Origin: Robiginitalea sp. SC105
GTDB taxonomy: Bacteria > Bacteroidota > Bacteroidia > Flavobacteriales > Flavobacteriaceae
Reading direction: 5' to 3'
NCBI RefSeq assembly: GCF_014243345.1
Contig: NZ_JACLZF010000001.1
Location: 558,001 to 622,000 of the forward strand
Length of the DNA stretch: 64,000 nucleotides
Below are positions 52,490 to 62,705 of this stretch, piece after piece. The notes under the pieces are model-generated. The model ran no database searches, was not told the origin of the DNA, and saw nothing but the letters and a program-made list of their open reading frames with translations. The position numbers were made by a program, and so were the translations under genes. Position 1 is the first letter of the stretch; every line of letters starts with the position of its first letter.

Positions 52490-53500
52490 ATGCCGGAAAG
52501 GATACTCATAACAGGCGGATGCGGATTTATAGGAAGTAACTTTATCCGGCTCCTGATGGAGCAGAGAGATGATGTGCACATCGTAAACCTGGATAAACTC
52601 ACCTATGCCGGCACCCGGGAAAACCTATCGGACCTCGAGGGATCCGGACGCTATCAATTTGTGCAGGGGGATGTTGCTGACGCAAAGAAAGTACGAGAAA
52701 TATTTGATAATCGGCATATTGATGGCATCATTCATTTTGCGGCGGAATCCCACGTGGATAATAGCATCAGCGGCCCTGAACCTTTCGTGCGCACCAACAT
52801 CGACGGCACTTTTGTGCTTTTGGAAGCGGCACGGAATTTCTGGACGTGTAGCCTGGAGAAACCTTCGTCCCGTCGATTCCTCCATATCTCCACCGATGAG
52901 GTTTTCGGTAGCCTGGGGGCGGAAGGGCATTTCGATGAGAACAGCTGCTACCGGCCGAACAGCCCTTATAGCGCTTCCAAGGCAGCGTCTGACTTACTCG
53001 TACGCAGCTATCACAAAACCTATGGCCTGAATACGGTAATTTCCAACTGTTCCAACAATTTCGGGCCCTACCAGCATCGCGAAAAACTGATCCCCACGGT
53101 GATCCGAAAGGCCCTGGCCGGGGAGGGGATTCCTATTTACGGGGAAGGTAAAAATGTCCGGGACTGGCTCTATGTCGAGGACCACTGTGAAGCCCTGCTC
53201 CGTATTTACTACAACGCCCCTGCAGGGGCAAATTACGTGATTGGCGGGGGAAATGAGTTGAGCAATATCGATCTGGTGCGTCGGATCTGTGGAATACTGG
53301 ATAGGCTCCAACCCCTTGAATCCGGAAAATCCTATACGGATCAGATCCAATTTGTGGCTGATCGGCCTGGTCATGATTTCAGGTATGCAGTGGATGACAA
53401 AAAGGTTCGCAGGGAACTGGGGTGGGCTCCAAGGACACGATTTGAAAAGGGGCTTGAAGCAACAGTTGGTTGGTATATTGACATTATAAAATCGGCTTGA
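52490..53500 (+). CDS. rfbB: dTDP-glucose 4,6-dehydratase
   Basis: A 336-residue extended short-chain dehydrogenase that makes dTDP-4-keto-6-deoxyglucose, step two of dTDP-L-rhamnose synthesis. NAD binding: [18 protein letters not shown]. Active site: [12 protein letters not shown] with Thr-Asp-Glu, and the Tyr-Lys pair in [29 protein letters not shown] is a strong family marker. Length normal. It is followed by rfbA after 1 base. Confidence 0.95.
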   Translation: MPERILITGGCGFIGSNFIRLLMEQRDDVHIVNLDKLTYAGTRENLSDLEGSGRYQFVQGDVADAKKVREIFDNRHIDGIIHFAAESHVDNSISGPEPFVRTNIDGTFVLLEAARNFWTCSLEKPSSRRFLHISTDEVFGSLGAEGHFDENSCYRPNSPYSASKAASDLLVRSYHKTYGLNTVISNCSNNFGPYQHREKLIPTVIRKALAGEGIPIYGEGKNVRDWLYVEDHCEALLRIYYNAPAGANYVIGGGNELSNIDLVRRICGILDRLQPLESGKSYTDQIQFVADRPGHDFRYAVDDKKVRRELGWAPRTRFEKGLEATVGWYIDIIKSA

Positions 53501-53501
53501 T

Positions 53502-54368
53502 ATGAAAGGGATCATTTTGGCAGGAGGATTGGGAACGCGCTTATATCCGTTGACCCTTGCCGTAAGTAAACAGCTAATGCCTGTTTACGACAAACCCATG
53601 ATTTATTATCCGCTGTCTACCCTGATGAGCGCCGGTATCCGGGAGATCCTCATTATAACCACCGAAAGGGATACACCGATTTTTAAATCCCTTTTGGGTA
53701 AGGGGGATAAACTCGGGTGCAGGTTCGCCTACGCCTCTCAGGTGGAGCCCAGGGGAATTGCCGATGCTTTCCGGATCGGTAAAGACTTTATCGGGGGAGA
53801 AAATGTGGCTCTCATCCTGGGGGACAATATTTTTTACGGTACCGGACTCGCACGGCAATTACAGGCTAATAGTAATCCGGACGGGGGCATTATCTACGGA
53901 TACCACGTAAACAATCCGGGCCGTTACGGTGTTGTGGAATTTGATCGGGATGGCCGGGTACTTTCCATTGAAGAAAAGCCCCAAAAGCCGAAATCCAACT
54001 ACGCAATTCCAGGCATCTATTTTTACGATAATGACGTGGTGCGCCTGGCAGAAGAATTACAACCCAGCGCACGTGGTGAACTTGAAATTACCGATATAAA
54101 CAAAGCCTTCCTGGAGGCTGGCAAGTTACAGGTCAGCATCCTTGACAGGGGGACTGCGTGGCTGGATACCGGCACCTTTGAATCCGTCATGCAAGCGTCT
54201 CAATTCGTCGAGGTAATCGAAGGACGTCAGGGGCTCAAAGTCGGCTGTATCGAAGAGATTGCCTACCAGATGGGTTATATAGACGGGCCCCGGCTTCGGA
54301 AACTTGCCCAGCCCCTGCGGAAAAGTGGTTATGGAGAATATCTGTTGAATTTGTTGAAACAGCGCTAG
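53502..54368 (+). CDS. rfbA: Glucose-1-phosphate thymidylyltransferase
   Basis: A 288-residue nucleotidyltransferase making dTDP-glucose from dTTP and glucose 1-phosphate, the first step to dTDP-rhamnose. The nucleotide loop [20 protein letters not shown] is at the N-terminus; [27 protein letters not shown] and [17 protein letters not shown] are all typical of RmlA. Complete and of usual length. Confidence 0.96.
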   Translation: MKGIILAGGLGTRLYPLTLAVSKQLMPVYDKPMIYYPLSTLMSAGIREILIITTERDTPIFKSLLGKGDKLGCRFAYASQVEPRGIADAFRIGKDFIGGENVALILGDNIFYGTGLARQLQANSNPDGGIIYGYHVNNPGRYGVVEFDRDGRVLSIEEKPQKPKSNYAIPGIYFYDNDVVRLAEELQPSARGELEITDINKAFLEAGKLQVSILDRGTAWLDTGTFESVMQASQFVEVIEGRQGLKVGCIEEIAYQMGYIDGPRLRKLAQPLRKSGYGEYLLNLLKQR

Positions 54369-54375
54369 GGAAATC

Positions 54376-54921
54376 GTGAAAACAAGGAACACAAAAATAG
54401 CCGGTTGCCTGATTGTCGAGCCCGAACGATTCGAGGATCAACGCGGTTGGTTTTACGAAGGGTACCAAAAGTCAAAAATTGATAAAGCTCTCGGCCGGGC
54501 GATCAATTTTGTTCAGGACAATTATTCACATTCTCACAAAGGGGTAATCCGGGGCCTGCACTTACAGCGTGCACCTTATGCTCAGGCCAAACTCGTGCAG
54601 GTGCTTCATGGCTGCATAAGGGACGTGGTTGTAGACCTCAGGAAGGACAGTATGACCTATTTGGAACATGTGTTGATTGAACTCAATTCGGACCGCCCTG
54701 AATTGCTATTCATCCCGGAAGGCCTTGCTCATGGGTTTCTGTCCGTGGAGAATGACACCCTTTTGCACTATAAATGCAGTGCCTATTACAACCCCAAAGC
54801 AGAAGCAGGCATCCGGTTCGACGACCCGGACCTGGCTATTGATTGGGGCATTGATGCCAGCGAAATACGGCTTTCGGAGAAGGACCGGAATTTGCCGCTG
54901 TTCAAATCGATTGCGCTGTGA
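54376..54921 (+). CDS. rfbC: dTDP-4-dehydrorhamnose 3,5-epimerase
   Basis: A 181-residue cupin epimerase, third step of dTDP-rhamnose synthesis. Signatures: FEDQRGWFYEGYQKSK, NYSHSHKGVIRGLHLQ with the catalytic His, and FIPEGLAHGFLSVEND. The start is GTG at 54376; no ATG fits at the N-terminus. Its stop overlaps the rfbD GTG start (GTGA). Confidence 0.94.
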   Translation: MKTRNTKIAGCLIVEPERFEDQRGWFYEGYQKSKIDKALGRAINFVQDNYSHSHKGVIRGLHLQRAPYAQAKLVQVLHGCIRDVVVDLRKDSMTYLEHVLIELNSDRPELLFIPEGLAHGFLSVENDTLLHYKCSAYYNPKAEAGIRFDDPDLAIDWGIDASEIRLSEKDRNLPLFKSIAL

Positions 54922-55715
54922 AAAGGGTATTGGTCACTGGCGCCGGCGGGCAACTCGGTCGAACCCTAAAAGACAAGATTCACCAGTTTCCCGGACTCGA
55001 TGGGATATTCCTGGGCAGGGAAGACCTCGATATCACAGACCGCAGGGATGTTTTTGAAAAATTAGCTCAAAACGCCCCGGATTATTGTATCAATTGCGCA
55101 GCCTACACGCTTGTCGACCAGGCCGAAAAAGATCCACAAAGGGCATTAGAGGTCAATGCAGAAGCCGTGGGGTACCTGGTGGAGGCTTGCCGAGTGATGC
55201 AGGTAGTGCTCGTACATATTTCCACGGATTATGTCTTCGACGGCACCCGCAAGGCGGGCTATGTTCCTGGCGATACCCCGAATCCTATAAATGCATATGG
55301 CCGTTCCAAATTGTTGGGTGAATTACGGATTCTTGAAGGATTGAAACGTTTCTTTATTATCCGGACTTCCTGGTTGTATTCCAGACAGTACGGACCGAAT
55401 TTTTACCTGCGAATCCTGGAGAAGGCGCGGTCCGGAGAGGAGCTTCACGTTGTGGACAACCAGCGGGGATGTCCTACCCTGGCTGACAACCTGGCAATTT
55501 ACCTACTGAAACTGGTATCCGGAGAACCCCGTCCGTTCGGTATTTACCACTTTACGGATGGTAAAGCGATGACGTGGTTTGAATTTGCTAGGGAGATACT
55601 GATAGAACACAGTTTACAACATTCCGCACAACTTGTGAAGGATAATAAAAGTCGTAGTTTTGCCCGGAGACCAGTAAATAGCATTCTGCTCCGCAACGAA
55701 GGTGAGTTCCTATGA
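54918..55715 (+). CDS. rfbD: dTDP-4-dehydrorhamnose reductase
   Basis: A 265-residue NAD(P)H-dependent reductase that completes dTDP-L-rhamnose. RVLVTGAGGQLGRTLKDK binds the cofactor; HISTDYVFDGTRKAGYV and NAYGRSKLLGE hold the Thr-Asp and Tyr-Lys active-site residues; RTSWLYSRQYGPNF is typical of RmlD. It starts at GTG, overlapping rfbC by 4 bases, and overlaps wecB by 4 bases. Slightly shorter than many RmlD proteins (about 280-300), with the C-terminus ending early. Confidence 0.93.
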   Translation: MKRVLVTGAGGQLGRTLKDKIHQFPGLDGIFLGREDLDITDRRDVFEKLAQNAPDYCINCAAYTLVDQAEKDPQRALEVNAEAVGYLVEACRVMQVVLVHISTDYVFDGTRKAGYVPGDTPNPINAYGRSKLLGELRILEGLKRFFIIRTSWLYSRQYGPNFYLRILEKARSGEELHVVDNQRGCPTLADNLAIYLLKLVSGEPRPFGIYHFTDGKAMTWFEFAREILIEHSLQHSAQLVKDNKSRSFARRPVNSILLRNEGEFL

Positions 55716-56857
55716 CCGTCAAGAACCTGATTATATTTGGCACAAGGCCGGAGGCCATTAAAATGGCACCACTCATCCATGAATTCCGGAAACACCCGGA
55801 ACTATTTGAAACTAGGGTCTGCGTGACGGCACAACACAGGGAAATGCTAGACCAGGTGCTCAATTTCTTTCAGATCCTACCGGATTACGACCTGGACCTG
55901 ATGCAGCCCAATCAGAGTCTCTTCAGCATCACGGCCGGTATCCTGACCGGACTGAAGCCTGTTCTGGAAGATTTCGCACCTGATTTCATCTATGTACACG
56001 GGGATACAACCACGACCATGTCGGCGGCAATTGCAGGCTTTTATTCGGGTGCACGGGTGTGCCATGTGGAAGCCGGCTTGCGCACCTTCAACAAGCGATC
56101 GCCCTTTCCGGAAGAAATCAACCGTTCGGTAACGGGTGTGCTGGCAGATATCCACTTTGCTCCCACAGAAACCTCAAAGCAAAACCTGCTCAGGGAAGGA
56201 AAAAGTGCAAAGGATATCGTAATTACGGGAAATACCGTTATCGATGCCCTGAATTATAGTGTTGCGCGGGTTGCCGAGCCAGATTATTCTGACGAAGAAA
56301 TCGAATCTCTCAAAAACCTGATTCGGGTGCAAAAGCGTCAAATACTAATTACTGGCCACAGGCGCGAGAACCACGGAGGTGGTTTCCAGCGGATATGCCA
56401 GGCCATACGGAGGTTGGCCGAAGCATTCCCTGACGATCAGTTCATATATCCGGTACACCTGAACCCCATGGTCCAGAAACCAGTTCATGCCCTGTTGGGT
56501 GATTTGGCAAATGTGCACCTGATCGCCCCACTTTCCTATCCGGCTTTCGTTTGGCTCATGGAGAAAAGTTACCTCATCCTAACAGACAGCGGGGGGGTTC
56601 AGGAGGAAGCTCCCAGTCTGGGCAAACCCGTTCTGGTTATGAGGAATACTACAGAGCGTCCCGAAGCGGTTTGTGCCGGCACGGTTATCTTGGTTGGGAC
56701 GGAAGAAGACCGCATTTACAGTGAGGTATTCCGGCTTTTGACAGATGAGGCCAGCTATCGTGAAATGGGTCGTCGGCACAACCCATACGGGAACGGCCGC
56801 GCCTGCCAACAGATTGTCGAATTTATTTCAAATATCAAATTGGATGCAAAGTCATGA
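55712..56857 (+). CDS. wecB: UDP-N-acetylglucosamine 2-epimerase (non-hydrolysing)
   Basis: A 381-residue GT-B-fold epimerase producing UDP-ManNAc. Signatures: IFGTRPEAIKMAPLIHEF, YVHGDTTTTMSAAIAGF, CHVEAGLRTFNKRSPFPEE and LTDSGGVQEEAPSLGKP. All typical active-site regions are present. The next gene, a UDP-ManNAc dehydrogenase, starts 14 bases before the end of this one, so the two steps to UDP-ManNAcA are coupled. Confidence 0.95.
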   Translation: MTVKNLIIFGTRPEAIKMAPLIHEFRKHPELFETRVCVTAQHREMLDQVLNFFQILPDYDLDLMQPNQSLFSITAGILTGLKPVLEDFAPDFIYVHGDTTTTMSAAIAGFYSGARVCHVEAGLRTFNKRSPFPEEINRSVTGVLADIHFAPTETSKQNLLREGKSAKDIVITGNTVIDALNYSVARVAEPDYSDEEIESLKNLIRVQKRQILITGHRRENHGGGFQRICQAIRRLAEAFPDDQFIYPVHLNPMVQKPVHALLGDLANVHLIAPLSYPAFVWLMEKSYLILTDSGGVQEEAPSLGKPVLVMRNTTERPEAVCAGTVILVGTEEDRIYSEVFRLLTDEASYREMGRRHNPYGNGRACQQIVEFISNIKLDAKS

Positions 56858-58055
56858 TGTGGTAATGATGGGGATGGGCTATATCGGCCTGCCCACGGCT
56901 GCGCTGATTGCTCAGAACGGTTTGAAGGTACACGGGGTGGATATCAACCCAGACGTGGTCCAAACGATCAATTCGGGCAAGATTCATATTGTGGAACCCA
57001 CCTTGGAAGAGACCGTGGCCCGGTCCGTGGAAGAGGGCTTGCTGCGGGCGGCCATCGAACCAGTTGCAGCGGATACCTACTTGATAGTAGTCCCAACCCC
57101 CTTCAAAGGGAAGAACGAACCGGATATCTCCTTTGTAAAGTCGGCCACTGCGGCCCTATTGCCCTTGCTGAAACCCGGAGACCTGTACATCATCGAATCC
57201 ACTTCACCGATCGGCACTACGGAAGCTATGGCCGATTTTATTTACTCGGAGCGGCCCGAACTCAAAGGCAAGCTGCATATTGCATATTGCCCAGAACGGG
57301 TTCTGCCGGGCAACGTGATGTATGAGCTGGTACATAACGACCGGGTTATCGGTGGGGTTGACGAAGGTGCCACGGATCGGGCTGTGGCCTTTTACAGCAA
57401 ATTTGTCAAAGGTGATTTACACAAGACCACTGCGCGGACTGCAGAAATGTGCAAACTGGTGGAGAATTCCTCCCGGGATGTGCAGATCGCATTCGCCAAT
57501 GAATTATCATTGATTTGCGACAAGGCGGGAATCGATGTCTGGGAACTCATTGAACTCGCCAACAAACATCCTCGGGTGAATATCCTGAAACCGGGTTGTG
57601 GGGTTGGGGGGCATTGTATTGCTGTAGATCCCTACTTTATTGTCTCTGATTATCCGCTTGAATCAAAAATTATCGGCACGGCACGCGAGATAAACAACTA
57701 TAAGTCATTCTGGTGTGCAGAGAAGATTCAGAGTGCCCGTTTGCAATTCCAACTGGATCACGGGCGCAAACCCAAAATTGCGCTTTTTGGGCTGGCCTTT
57801 AAGCCCAATATTGACGACCTAAGGGAGTCCCCAGCCAAATATATTGCTCAGAAGGTTTTGCAAAATGCTAACAACGAGGAGTATTTCATTGTGGAACCCA
57901 ACATAAGCAAGCACAATGTCTTTAAACTGACAGATTACCAGATGGCCTATGAACAGGCGGATATCCTGGTGATGCTTGTAGCTCACGACGTATTCAAATC
58001 GCTGCCATACAGCCGGCAAAAGGTAGTCCTTGATTTTTGCGGGGTTACCAGATAA
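56844..58055 (+). CDS. wecC: UDP-N-acetyl-D-mannosamine dehydrogenase
   Basis: A 403-residue UDP-sugar dehydrogenase that oxidises UDP-ManNAc to UDP-ManNAcA. NAD loop: VVMMGMGYIGLPTAALIA; catalytic Cys in LKPGCGVGGHCIAVDPYF; C-terminal LFGLAFKPNIDDLRESPA. The WecC rather than Ugd assignment rests on the adjacent wecB and on LVVPTPFKG-like motifs. An upstream extension of the frame inside wecB is discarded because the ATG at 56844 begins at the normal N-terminus. Confidence 0.92.
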   Translation: MQSHDVVMMGMGYIGLPTAALIAQNGLKVHGVDINPDVVQTINSGKIHIVEPTLEETVARSVEEGLLRAAIEPVAADTYLIVVPTPFKGKNEPDISFVKSATAALLPLLKPGDLYIIESTSPIGTTEAMADFIYSERPELKGKLHIAYCPERVLPGNVMYELVHNDRVIGGVDEGATDRAVAFYSKFVKGDLHKTTARTAEMCKLVENSSRDVQIAFANELSLICDKAGIDVWELIELANKHPRVNILKPGCGVGGHCIAVDPYFIVSDYPLESKIIGTAREINNYKSFWCAEKIQSARLQFQLDHGRKPKIALFGLAFKPNIDDLRESPAKYIAQKVLQNANNEEYFIVEPNISKHNVFKLTDYQMAYEQADILVMLVAHDVFKSLPYSRQKVVLDFCGVTR

Positions 58056-58062
58056 CGGTTTT

Positions 58063-58070
58063 GAAGGAGG
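58063..58070 (+). promoter_or_regulatory. Strong Shine-Dalgarno sequence for the flippase gene
   Basis: GAAGGAGG sits 9 bases before the ATG at 58080. Flavobacteria rarely use strong SD sequences, and no other gene in the window has one this good, which may point to foreign origin or high translation. Confidence 0.6.
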
Positions 58071-58079
58071 AAATATTAC

Positions 58080-59453
58080 ATGGCCGAAAAAGGAAATCAC
58101 AACGGTTCTGAACAATTTCGCAAACGCTCTGATAAATCCTTGTCCTTGCGGAGCATCCTGGCCGATAGCGATTTTAGAGAAATTCTAACGAAGGGCTTTG
58201 GTTTTGTATTGTTTAAGGCAGGCGGGATGTTGCTTGCGGCCTTATTTACGTTGTTAGTTGCCCGTTTTTATGGAGCTTCGGTTAATGGTTTGGTTTCGCT
58301 CGGGTTCACACTCCTCTTATTTATCAGTGTCATTGGACGACTTGGCATTGATATCAATCTTGTCAAGTTTTATTCGGAGGAAGAAAATCTCAGGAAGCAT
58401 CCCGGGCTCTTTTTCCGGGTACTGGCCAAAGGCATATTGATTTCAGTTGTCTTGGCCATCATCCTGTATTTTTTCCGTGACCTGGTCGCCATTGATCTTT
58501 TTTCAAAGCCTCAGTTCCGGCCTTATATTGCCTGGACAGCCCTTAGTATTCCCTTGTGGGTAATTACTCTTATATGCTCAGGCTTTCTCCGGGCAAGAAA
58601 GCAAACAAATTGGTTTGCTTTTCTAAATACCCCCGGGCGGTTCTTATTCACGTTGTTCGCCCTTCTTGTAGGGAAGCTTTTGACAGAAGATCCCTTACTG
58701 GCCATCCAAGCCCACTTTGTTGGGTTGGTTATACTTGCCATACTAGCTTTGGCCGAATCAATCAGGCAGATTAAACGGGTTTCCTTCCGACCCACGATTA
58801 GTTCCTGGATTTTCCTCAAACAAGCATTCCCGATGATGTTATCGGGAGCGATAATTGTATTTCTGGGATGGATGGATATTTTTGTCCTGGGAATATTTGC
58901 CACAGATGATGTGGTTGGCGTATATAATGTAGTACTCAAAATAGCCACATTAACCAGTTTTTCCCTTCAGGCCATCAATGCGATCCTTATGCCGAAAGTG
59001 GCTGCGAATTACCATAATGGAAACCACCGACAGGTTGAACGATTGATACAATTCTCGACAACGCTCAACTTTTTCCTTACCCTTTTAAGCGTAGCCATTA
59101 TCATCTTGCTGAAAGATTGGCTTTTGGGTCTTTTTGGACCTGAATTCCTAACCGGGGGCTTTATTTTGATAATACTGTGCCTAGGTCAGCTTGCCAACTC
59201 AATTTCGGGTTCTGTTGGTGTCATTCTTCAAATGACGGGATATCAGAAAATGTATCAGAATATAGTCTTTGTGGCATTAGTCATAAATATTTTACTGAAT
59301 GTCGCACTAACTCCGCTTTATGGCGCCCAGGGGGCAGCTATTGCCACGGTAATCAGCATTTCGTACTGGAATATTTCCGGTGCCATTATCATTAAACGCA
59401 AGCTAAATATTGAATCATTTTTTAATCCGGTTAAATTTATGAAGTGGAGATAA
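58080..59453 (+). CDS. Oligosaccharide flippase (Wzx-type)
   Basis: A 457-residue integral membrane protein of the MATE-like polysaccharide transporter group with about twelve to fourteen hydrophobic helices (for example LLAALFTLLVARFYGASVNG at the start and FMVALVINILLNVAL-like ones near the end). Wzx proteins move undecaprenyl-linked repeat units across the inner membrane. Placed between sugar-nucleotide genes and a sulfotransferase, it is well explained as the flippase of the cluster. A strong SD precedes it. Confidence 0.87.
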   Translation: MAEKGNHNGSEQFRKRSDKSLSLRSILADSDFREILTKGFGFVLFKAGGMLLAALFTLLVARFYGASVNGLVSLGFTLLLFISVIGRLGIDINLVKFYSEEENLRKHPGLFFRVLAKGILISVVLAIILYFFRDLVAIDLFSKPQFRPYIAWTALSIPLWVITLICSGFLRARKQTNWFAFLNTPGRFLFTLFALLVGKLLTEDPLLAIQAHFVGLVILAILALAESIRQIKRVSFRPTISSWIFLKQAFPMMLSGAIIVFLGWMDIFVLGIFATDDVVGVYNVVLKIATLTSFSLQAINAILMPKVAANYHNGNHRQVERLIQFSTTLNFFLTLLSVAIIILLKDWLLGLFGPEFLTGGFILIILCLGQLANSISGSVGVILQMTGYQKMYQNIVFVALVINILLNVALTPLYGAQGAAIATVISISYWNISGAIIIKRKLNIESFFNPVKFMKWR

Positions 59454-60322
59454 AGCTGAATTTTCTGATCATTGGGGCCGCCAAGGCAGGAACTACTACC
59501 CTGCACGCATTATTAAGTGGCCACCCCGAGATATTTATGCCTGAAGAAAAGGACTTTAAGTATTTTGACAATGACGAGAATTATACGAAAGGGGACGATT
59601 GGTATAAGGCGTTTTTCAGGAATTACAATGGTCAGAAAATAGTAGGCGAAGCCAACTCGGAATATATGTTCAGCCAAGCTGCGGTTTCACGAATTTATGA
59701 AAAGGCAGGCCCCCGAACCCGACTTATTGCAATTGTCAGAAACCCGGCCGAGAGGAGTTATTCGGAATATCTGCATCAGGTCCGGTATGCCCGAACAGAT
59801 TTGGATTTTGAGACCTTCATGAATACCGCAGTCGAGACTGGCGGGGATTCCGAGGACGAATTGTCCGGAATTATTTTCGGGCGGAGCAGGTATGCCGGTC
59901 ACCTCAAGCCTTTTGTCGAAAAATTTGGCAAGGACAATGTATTGCTAGTTGTACTGGAAAAACTAAAGAGAAACCCGGATCAGGAACTTTCGCGCATTTT
60001 TCGCTTTCTTTCCGTAAATGAAAGCCACAAAAGCAGGCTTTTAAGGGCGAACAAGGCTTACCAACCAAGGTATCATTGGCTGAATAATCTGATTTTACAG
60101 CCAAACAGCCTTCGGAGGATGGCCCGAAAGATGATCCCCTTTTTCAGCCTTAGAAACAAAATACGGAAAAAGATAAAGAGCCTGAATACAGCAAATGATT
60201 CTGCGAATTTGCAGTTGGGCGAATCCAGAAAAAAAATACTGATGGAACAGGTCTTCCCGAATGAACGGAAGGAATTGGAGCGGCTGTTTGAATTGCGTAT
60301 CGAGGAATGGATCTCAGATTAG
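59444..60322 (+). CDS. PAPS-dependent sulfotransferase
   Basis: A 292-residue sulfotransferase. The 5'-phosphosulfate loop is LIIGAAKAGTTTLHALLSGH near residues 8-27, and the 3'-phosphate motif is IAIVRNPAERSYSEYLHQ near residues 95-112. These two are the defining PAPS-binding motifs. It starts at GTG, overlapping the flippase gene by 10 bases. In this context it probably adds sulfate to the surface polysaccharide, a feature common in marine bacteria and algae but not often noted in O-antigen clusters. Confidence 0.9.
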   Translation: MEIKLNFLIIGAAKAGTTTLHALLSGHPEIFMPEEKDFKYFDNDENYTKGDDWYKAFFRNYNGQKIVGEANSEYMFSQAAVSRIYEKAGPRTRLIAIVRNPAERSYSEYLHQVRYARTDLDFETFMNTAVETGGDSEDELSGIIFGRSRYAGHLKPFVEKFGKDNVLLVVLEKLKRNPDQELSRIFRFLSVNESHKSRLLRANKAYQPRYHWLNNLILQPNSLRRMARKMIPFFSLRNKIRKKIKSLNTANDSANLQLGESRKKILMEQVFPNERKELERLFELRIEEWISD

Positions 60323-61402
60323 CTGCTCAAGGCGTTTATAAAGTCGTTTTGCAACGGCCGCATCATCAAAATATTTTGCCGTCTCAAGGCATTCCCGCCG
60401 CATATGTTCCCGCTCTTTCGATCCGATAGATCGGTACTGCAGAATTTTCTGATAAAGGTCTTTTGCGTTTTGGGGTTCAAAAAGGTAACCATTTTGTTTT
60501 TCCCTTATGTAGGTCATTGGTCCTCCCGACTCGCAAGCAACCACAGGGACACCGCAAGCCATAGCTTCCAGCCCCGTCAACCCAAGACTTTCTGCTTTTC
60601 GGTAGGATGGAAAAACAAAAAGGTCCATCCGACCATAAACCTGGCCTAGATCTTTCTGAGGAACAAGTCCGAGAAAGTCCACCCGATCACCGAGTTTGTG
60701 TTCCGAAAGATGCTTCTTTATCTTTTCTTCATCCGGCCCTTTACCTGCGATTACGGCGCGATACTGCGGTTCGGACTGCAGGAGTAACTCGAGAGCGTCA
60801 AGGAAGGTCTCCCATCCTTTTTCACGGATAAAGCGCGAAACATATCCTAGGACAAACGGACCACCTGGCTCTCTTGTTGTAGGGAAGAACCGTTTTGCAT
60901 CTATACCCCCTGATGGTGAAATAAAGACTTTTGACTGTTCCAAAAAGGGATAGCGGGCTATAACCAAATGCTGGAAGTAAGTTGTAGGAACGATTAACAA
61001 GTCTATTTTCCGCATTATGCTTTGAGAAACAGACCAGAGGAACCCCGACGTGGGTAATTCCACAATATCCGATCCATGTACGTTGACCACAAGTGGCTTC
61101 TTCTTTAACGTGAGTAATAACCATAGTATGGGTATGTGGTGCATCAGGTAATGCACATAGATCAGGTCGTAATTGCTGCCTAAGGCTGCACGAAGTATTC
61201 GGAGGTAATGGAGCAGGTAGATGAAAAACTTCCTAAAAGGATTTCCCGATTTCCCACGAATTAGTGCATGTGATGGAAATTGGACCCCTAATTCCTCAAG
61301 CTTCGTCTTGAAATTCTTGACAAATATTCCAAAGAGCGGATCTTTTTTGGAGGGAAACATATTGGATATCAGCAATATGTGTAATTTTTCAGGTGTCTGC
61401 AT
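60314..61402 (-). CDS. Glycosyltransferase family 4 protein
   Basis: A 362-residue GT-B glycosyltransferase. N-terminal ISNMFPSKKDPLFGIFVKNF is typical of cluster GT4 enzymes; LGYVSRFIREKGWETFLDAL and FPSYRKAESLGLTGLEAMAC, with the E-x7-E donor-binding motif, define the C-terminal domain. The sugar it transfers is unknown. It is the only minus-strand gene of the cluster, convergent with the sulfotransferase gene (9-base overlap) and divergent from the next membrane gene. Confidence 0.9.
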   Translation of the reverse strand: MQTPEKLHILLISNMFPSKKDPLFGIFVKNFKTKLEELGVQFPSHALIRGKSGNPFRKFFIYLLHYLRILRAALGSNYDLIYVHYLMHHIPILWLLLTLKKKPLVVNVHGSDIVELPTSGFLWSVSQSIMRKIDLLIVPTTYFQHLVIARYPFLEQSKVFISPSGGIDAKRFFPTTREPGGPFVLGYVSRFIREKGWETFLDALELLLQSEPQYRAVIAGKGPDEEKIKKHLSEHKLGDRVDFLGLVPQKDLGQVYGRMDLFVFPSYRKAESLGLTGLEAMACGVPVVACESGGPMTYIREKQNGYLFEPQNAKDLYQKILQYRSIGSKEREHMRRECLETAKYFDDAAVAKRLYKRLEQLI

Positions 61403-61429
61403 TTATATCATCAATACCGTTATAATTAG

Positions 61430-61437
61430 TAGTTTTG
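61430..61437 (+). promoter_or_regulatory. Possible -7 element for the polymerase-like genes
   Basis: TAGTTTTG matches TAnnTTTG, 17 bases before the ATG at 61455, in the gap where transcription must restart after the minus-strand glycosyltransferase. No clear TTG at the -33 position. Confidence 0.42.
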
Positions 61438-61454
61438 TCTCCAGCGATTCCTAA

Positions 61455-62705
61455 ATGATCCGACTCTTGATAATCCCAGCTAAAAGCCTTGACAAGTTCA
61501 TTCTCCTTCTTATGGGATATATCATTCTCATTGATATGGTCAACGGTTTGTTTTTGATGCAGGATTTTGCATTACCGATAAGCCAAGGTATCAAATTTAT
61601 TCTTTTACTTCTTTTTCTGGTTCGATTGTCGCCAACCGGGGATTTCACTTTTGCCATTTTGCTGATTGTCTTCTTTCAGCTTAGCCCGGTAGCCGGACTG
61701 ATACGCAACGGGGATTTCTCCGCCTATTTCGGGGATGTCGTTTTTGCCGCAAAATGGATCAATGTACCCTTGAGCTACCTGTATTTTAAGTGCCTTTTTC
61801 AATCCGCTTATGCCGATACAATCCAATCGTCCATCAAACGAATGGTGGGCAGGAATTTCATCTTTTTGTGCGTGAATATGGCGCTGGGAGCTTTAGGGCT
61901 CGGTATGTCGTTCTACTTTCACGGTTATGCAAATGCCGTCGGGACCAAAGGCTTCATTTATGCCGGAAACGAGTTGACGATTCTTGTGCTTTCGCTTCAT
62001 TTTATTATCGGTTCCTATTGGTATTACAAACAGGAGTACCGGAAATACCTAGGTTTATTCCTGGTTTTTCTGGCGATTTCGTTCCTGATCACTTCAAAAA
62101 CGGTCCTCATCGGGGTCCTGGTAGTAGGCGCTATCCCGATTATCGCATCGTTAAGACAAAGGATTCACAAAAAATGGATCAATAGGATTTCTGCCCTGGT
62201 CCTTTTTGGGACGCCAATATTCCTGGCACTTATCTACCTGGGGGTTACCAGGTCGGGGGTCATCGATAAAATTCAATACTCCCTTGAACGGAATAACTTC
62301 GACCTGCTGACAGTAGTCCTCTCGAATCGGAACAGGTTTGTAGCAGAGGGGTGGGATGTGTTTTCCCGGGATTTTTCGTGGTTTGGACAACTCTTTGGAT
62401 TTGGACAACACCACCACCTATACCTCAGCGGCCACTCTGCAGAGGTGGATTTTTTCACGATCCTTTTTGCATCCGGCCTACTCGGGCTGTTGTTCCTCCT
62501 CATCCTCTTGCTGTTTTGGTTGCTAAATGCACAGAAACTCATGAAAACCTCTGGCTATGTACTGGCAAAGAATACCTGGTTATTCCTGCTTTTCCTGATA
62601 TTGGTCGCCAATCTTGCTGGTCATATATTCGGTTCCGGTATTGCCGGTATTTTTATTGGACTTTCAATTGCCCTGATGCATTTCAAGCCTGTCAGCCATG
62701 GTTAA
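61455..62705 (+). CDS. Polytopic membrane protein, O-antigen polymerase-like (Wzy candidate)
   Basis: A 416-residue protein with about ten hydrophobic helices and a polar loop before the last few (GQHHHLYLSGHSAEVDFFTI then LFASGLLGLLFLLILLLFW). The His-x2-Glu-Val-Asp plus following helix arrangement recalls Wzy and WaaL loops. Polymerase versus ligase cannot be decided from sequence. Its end overlaps the next membrane gene by 8 bases. Confidence 0.72.
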   Translation: MIRLLIIPAKSLDKFILLLMGYIILIDMVNGLFLMQDFALPISQGIKFILLLLFLVRLSPTGDFTFAILLIVFFQLSPVAGLIRNGDFSAYFGDVVFAAKWINVPLSYLYFKCLFQSAYADTIQSSIKRMVGRNFIFLCVNMALGALGLGMSFYFHGYANAVGTKGFIYAGNELTILVLSLHFIIGSYWYYKQEYRKYLGLFLVFLAISFLITSKTVLIGVLVVGAIPIIASLRQRIHKKWINRISALVLFGTPIFLALIYLGVTRSGVIDKIQYSLERNNFDLLTVVLSNRNRFVAEGWDVFSRDFSWFGQLFGFGQHHHLYLSGHSAEVDFFTILFASGLLGLLFLLILLLFWLLNAQKLMKTSGYVLAKNTWLFLLFLILVANLAGHIFGSGIAGIFIGLSIALMHFKPVSHG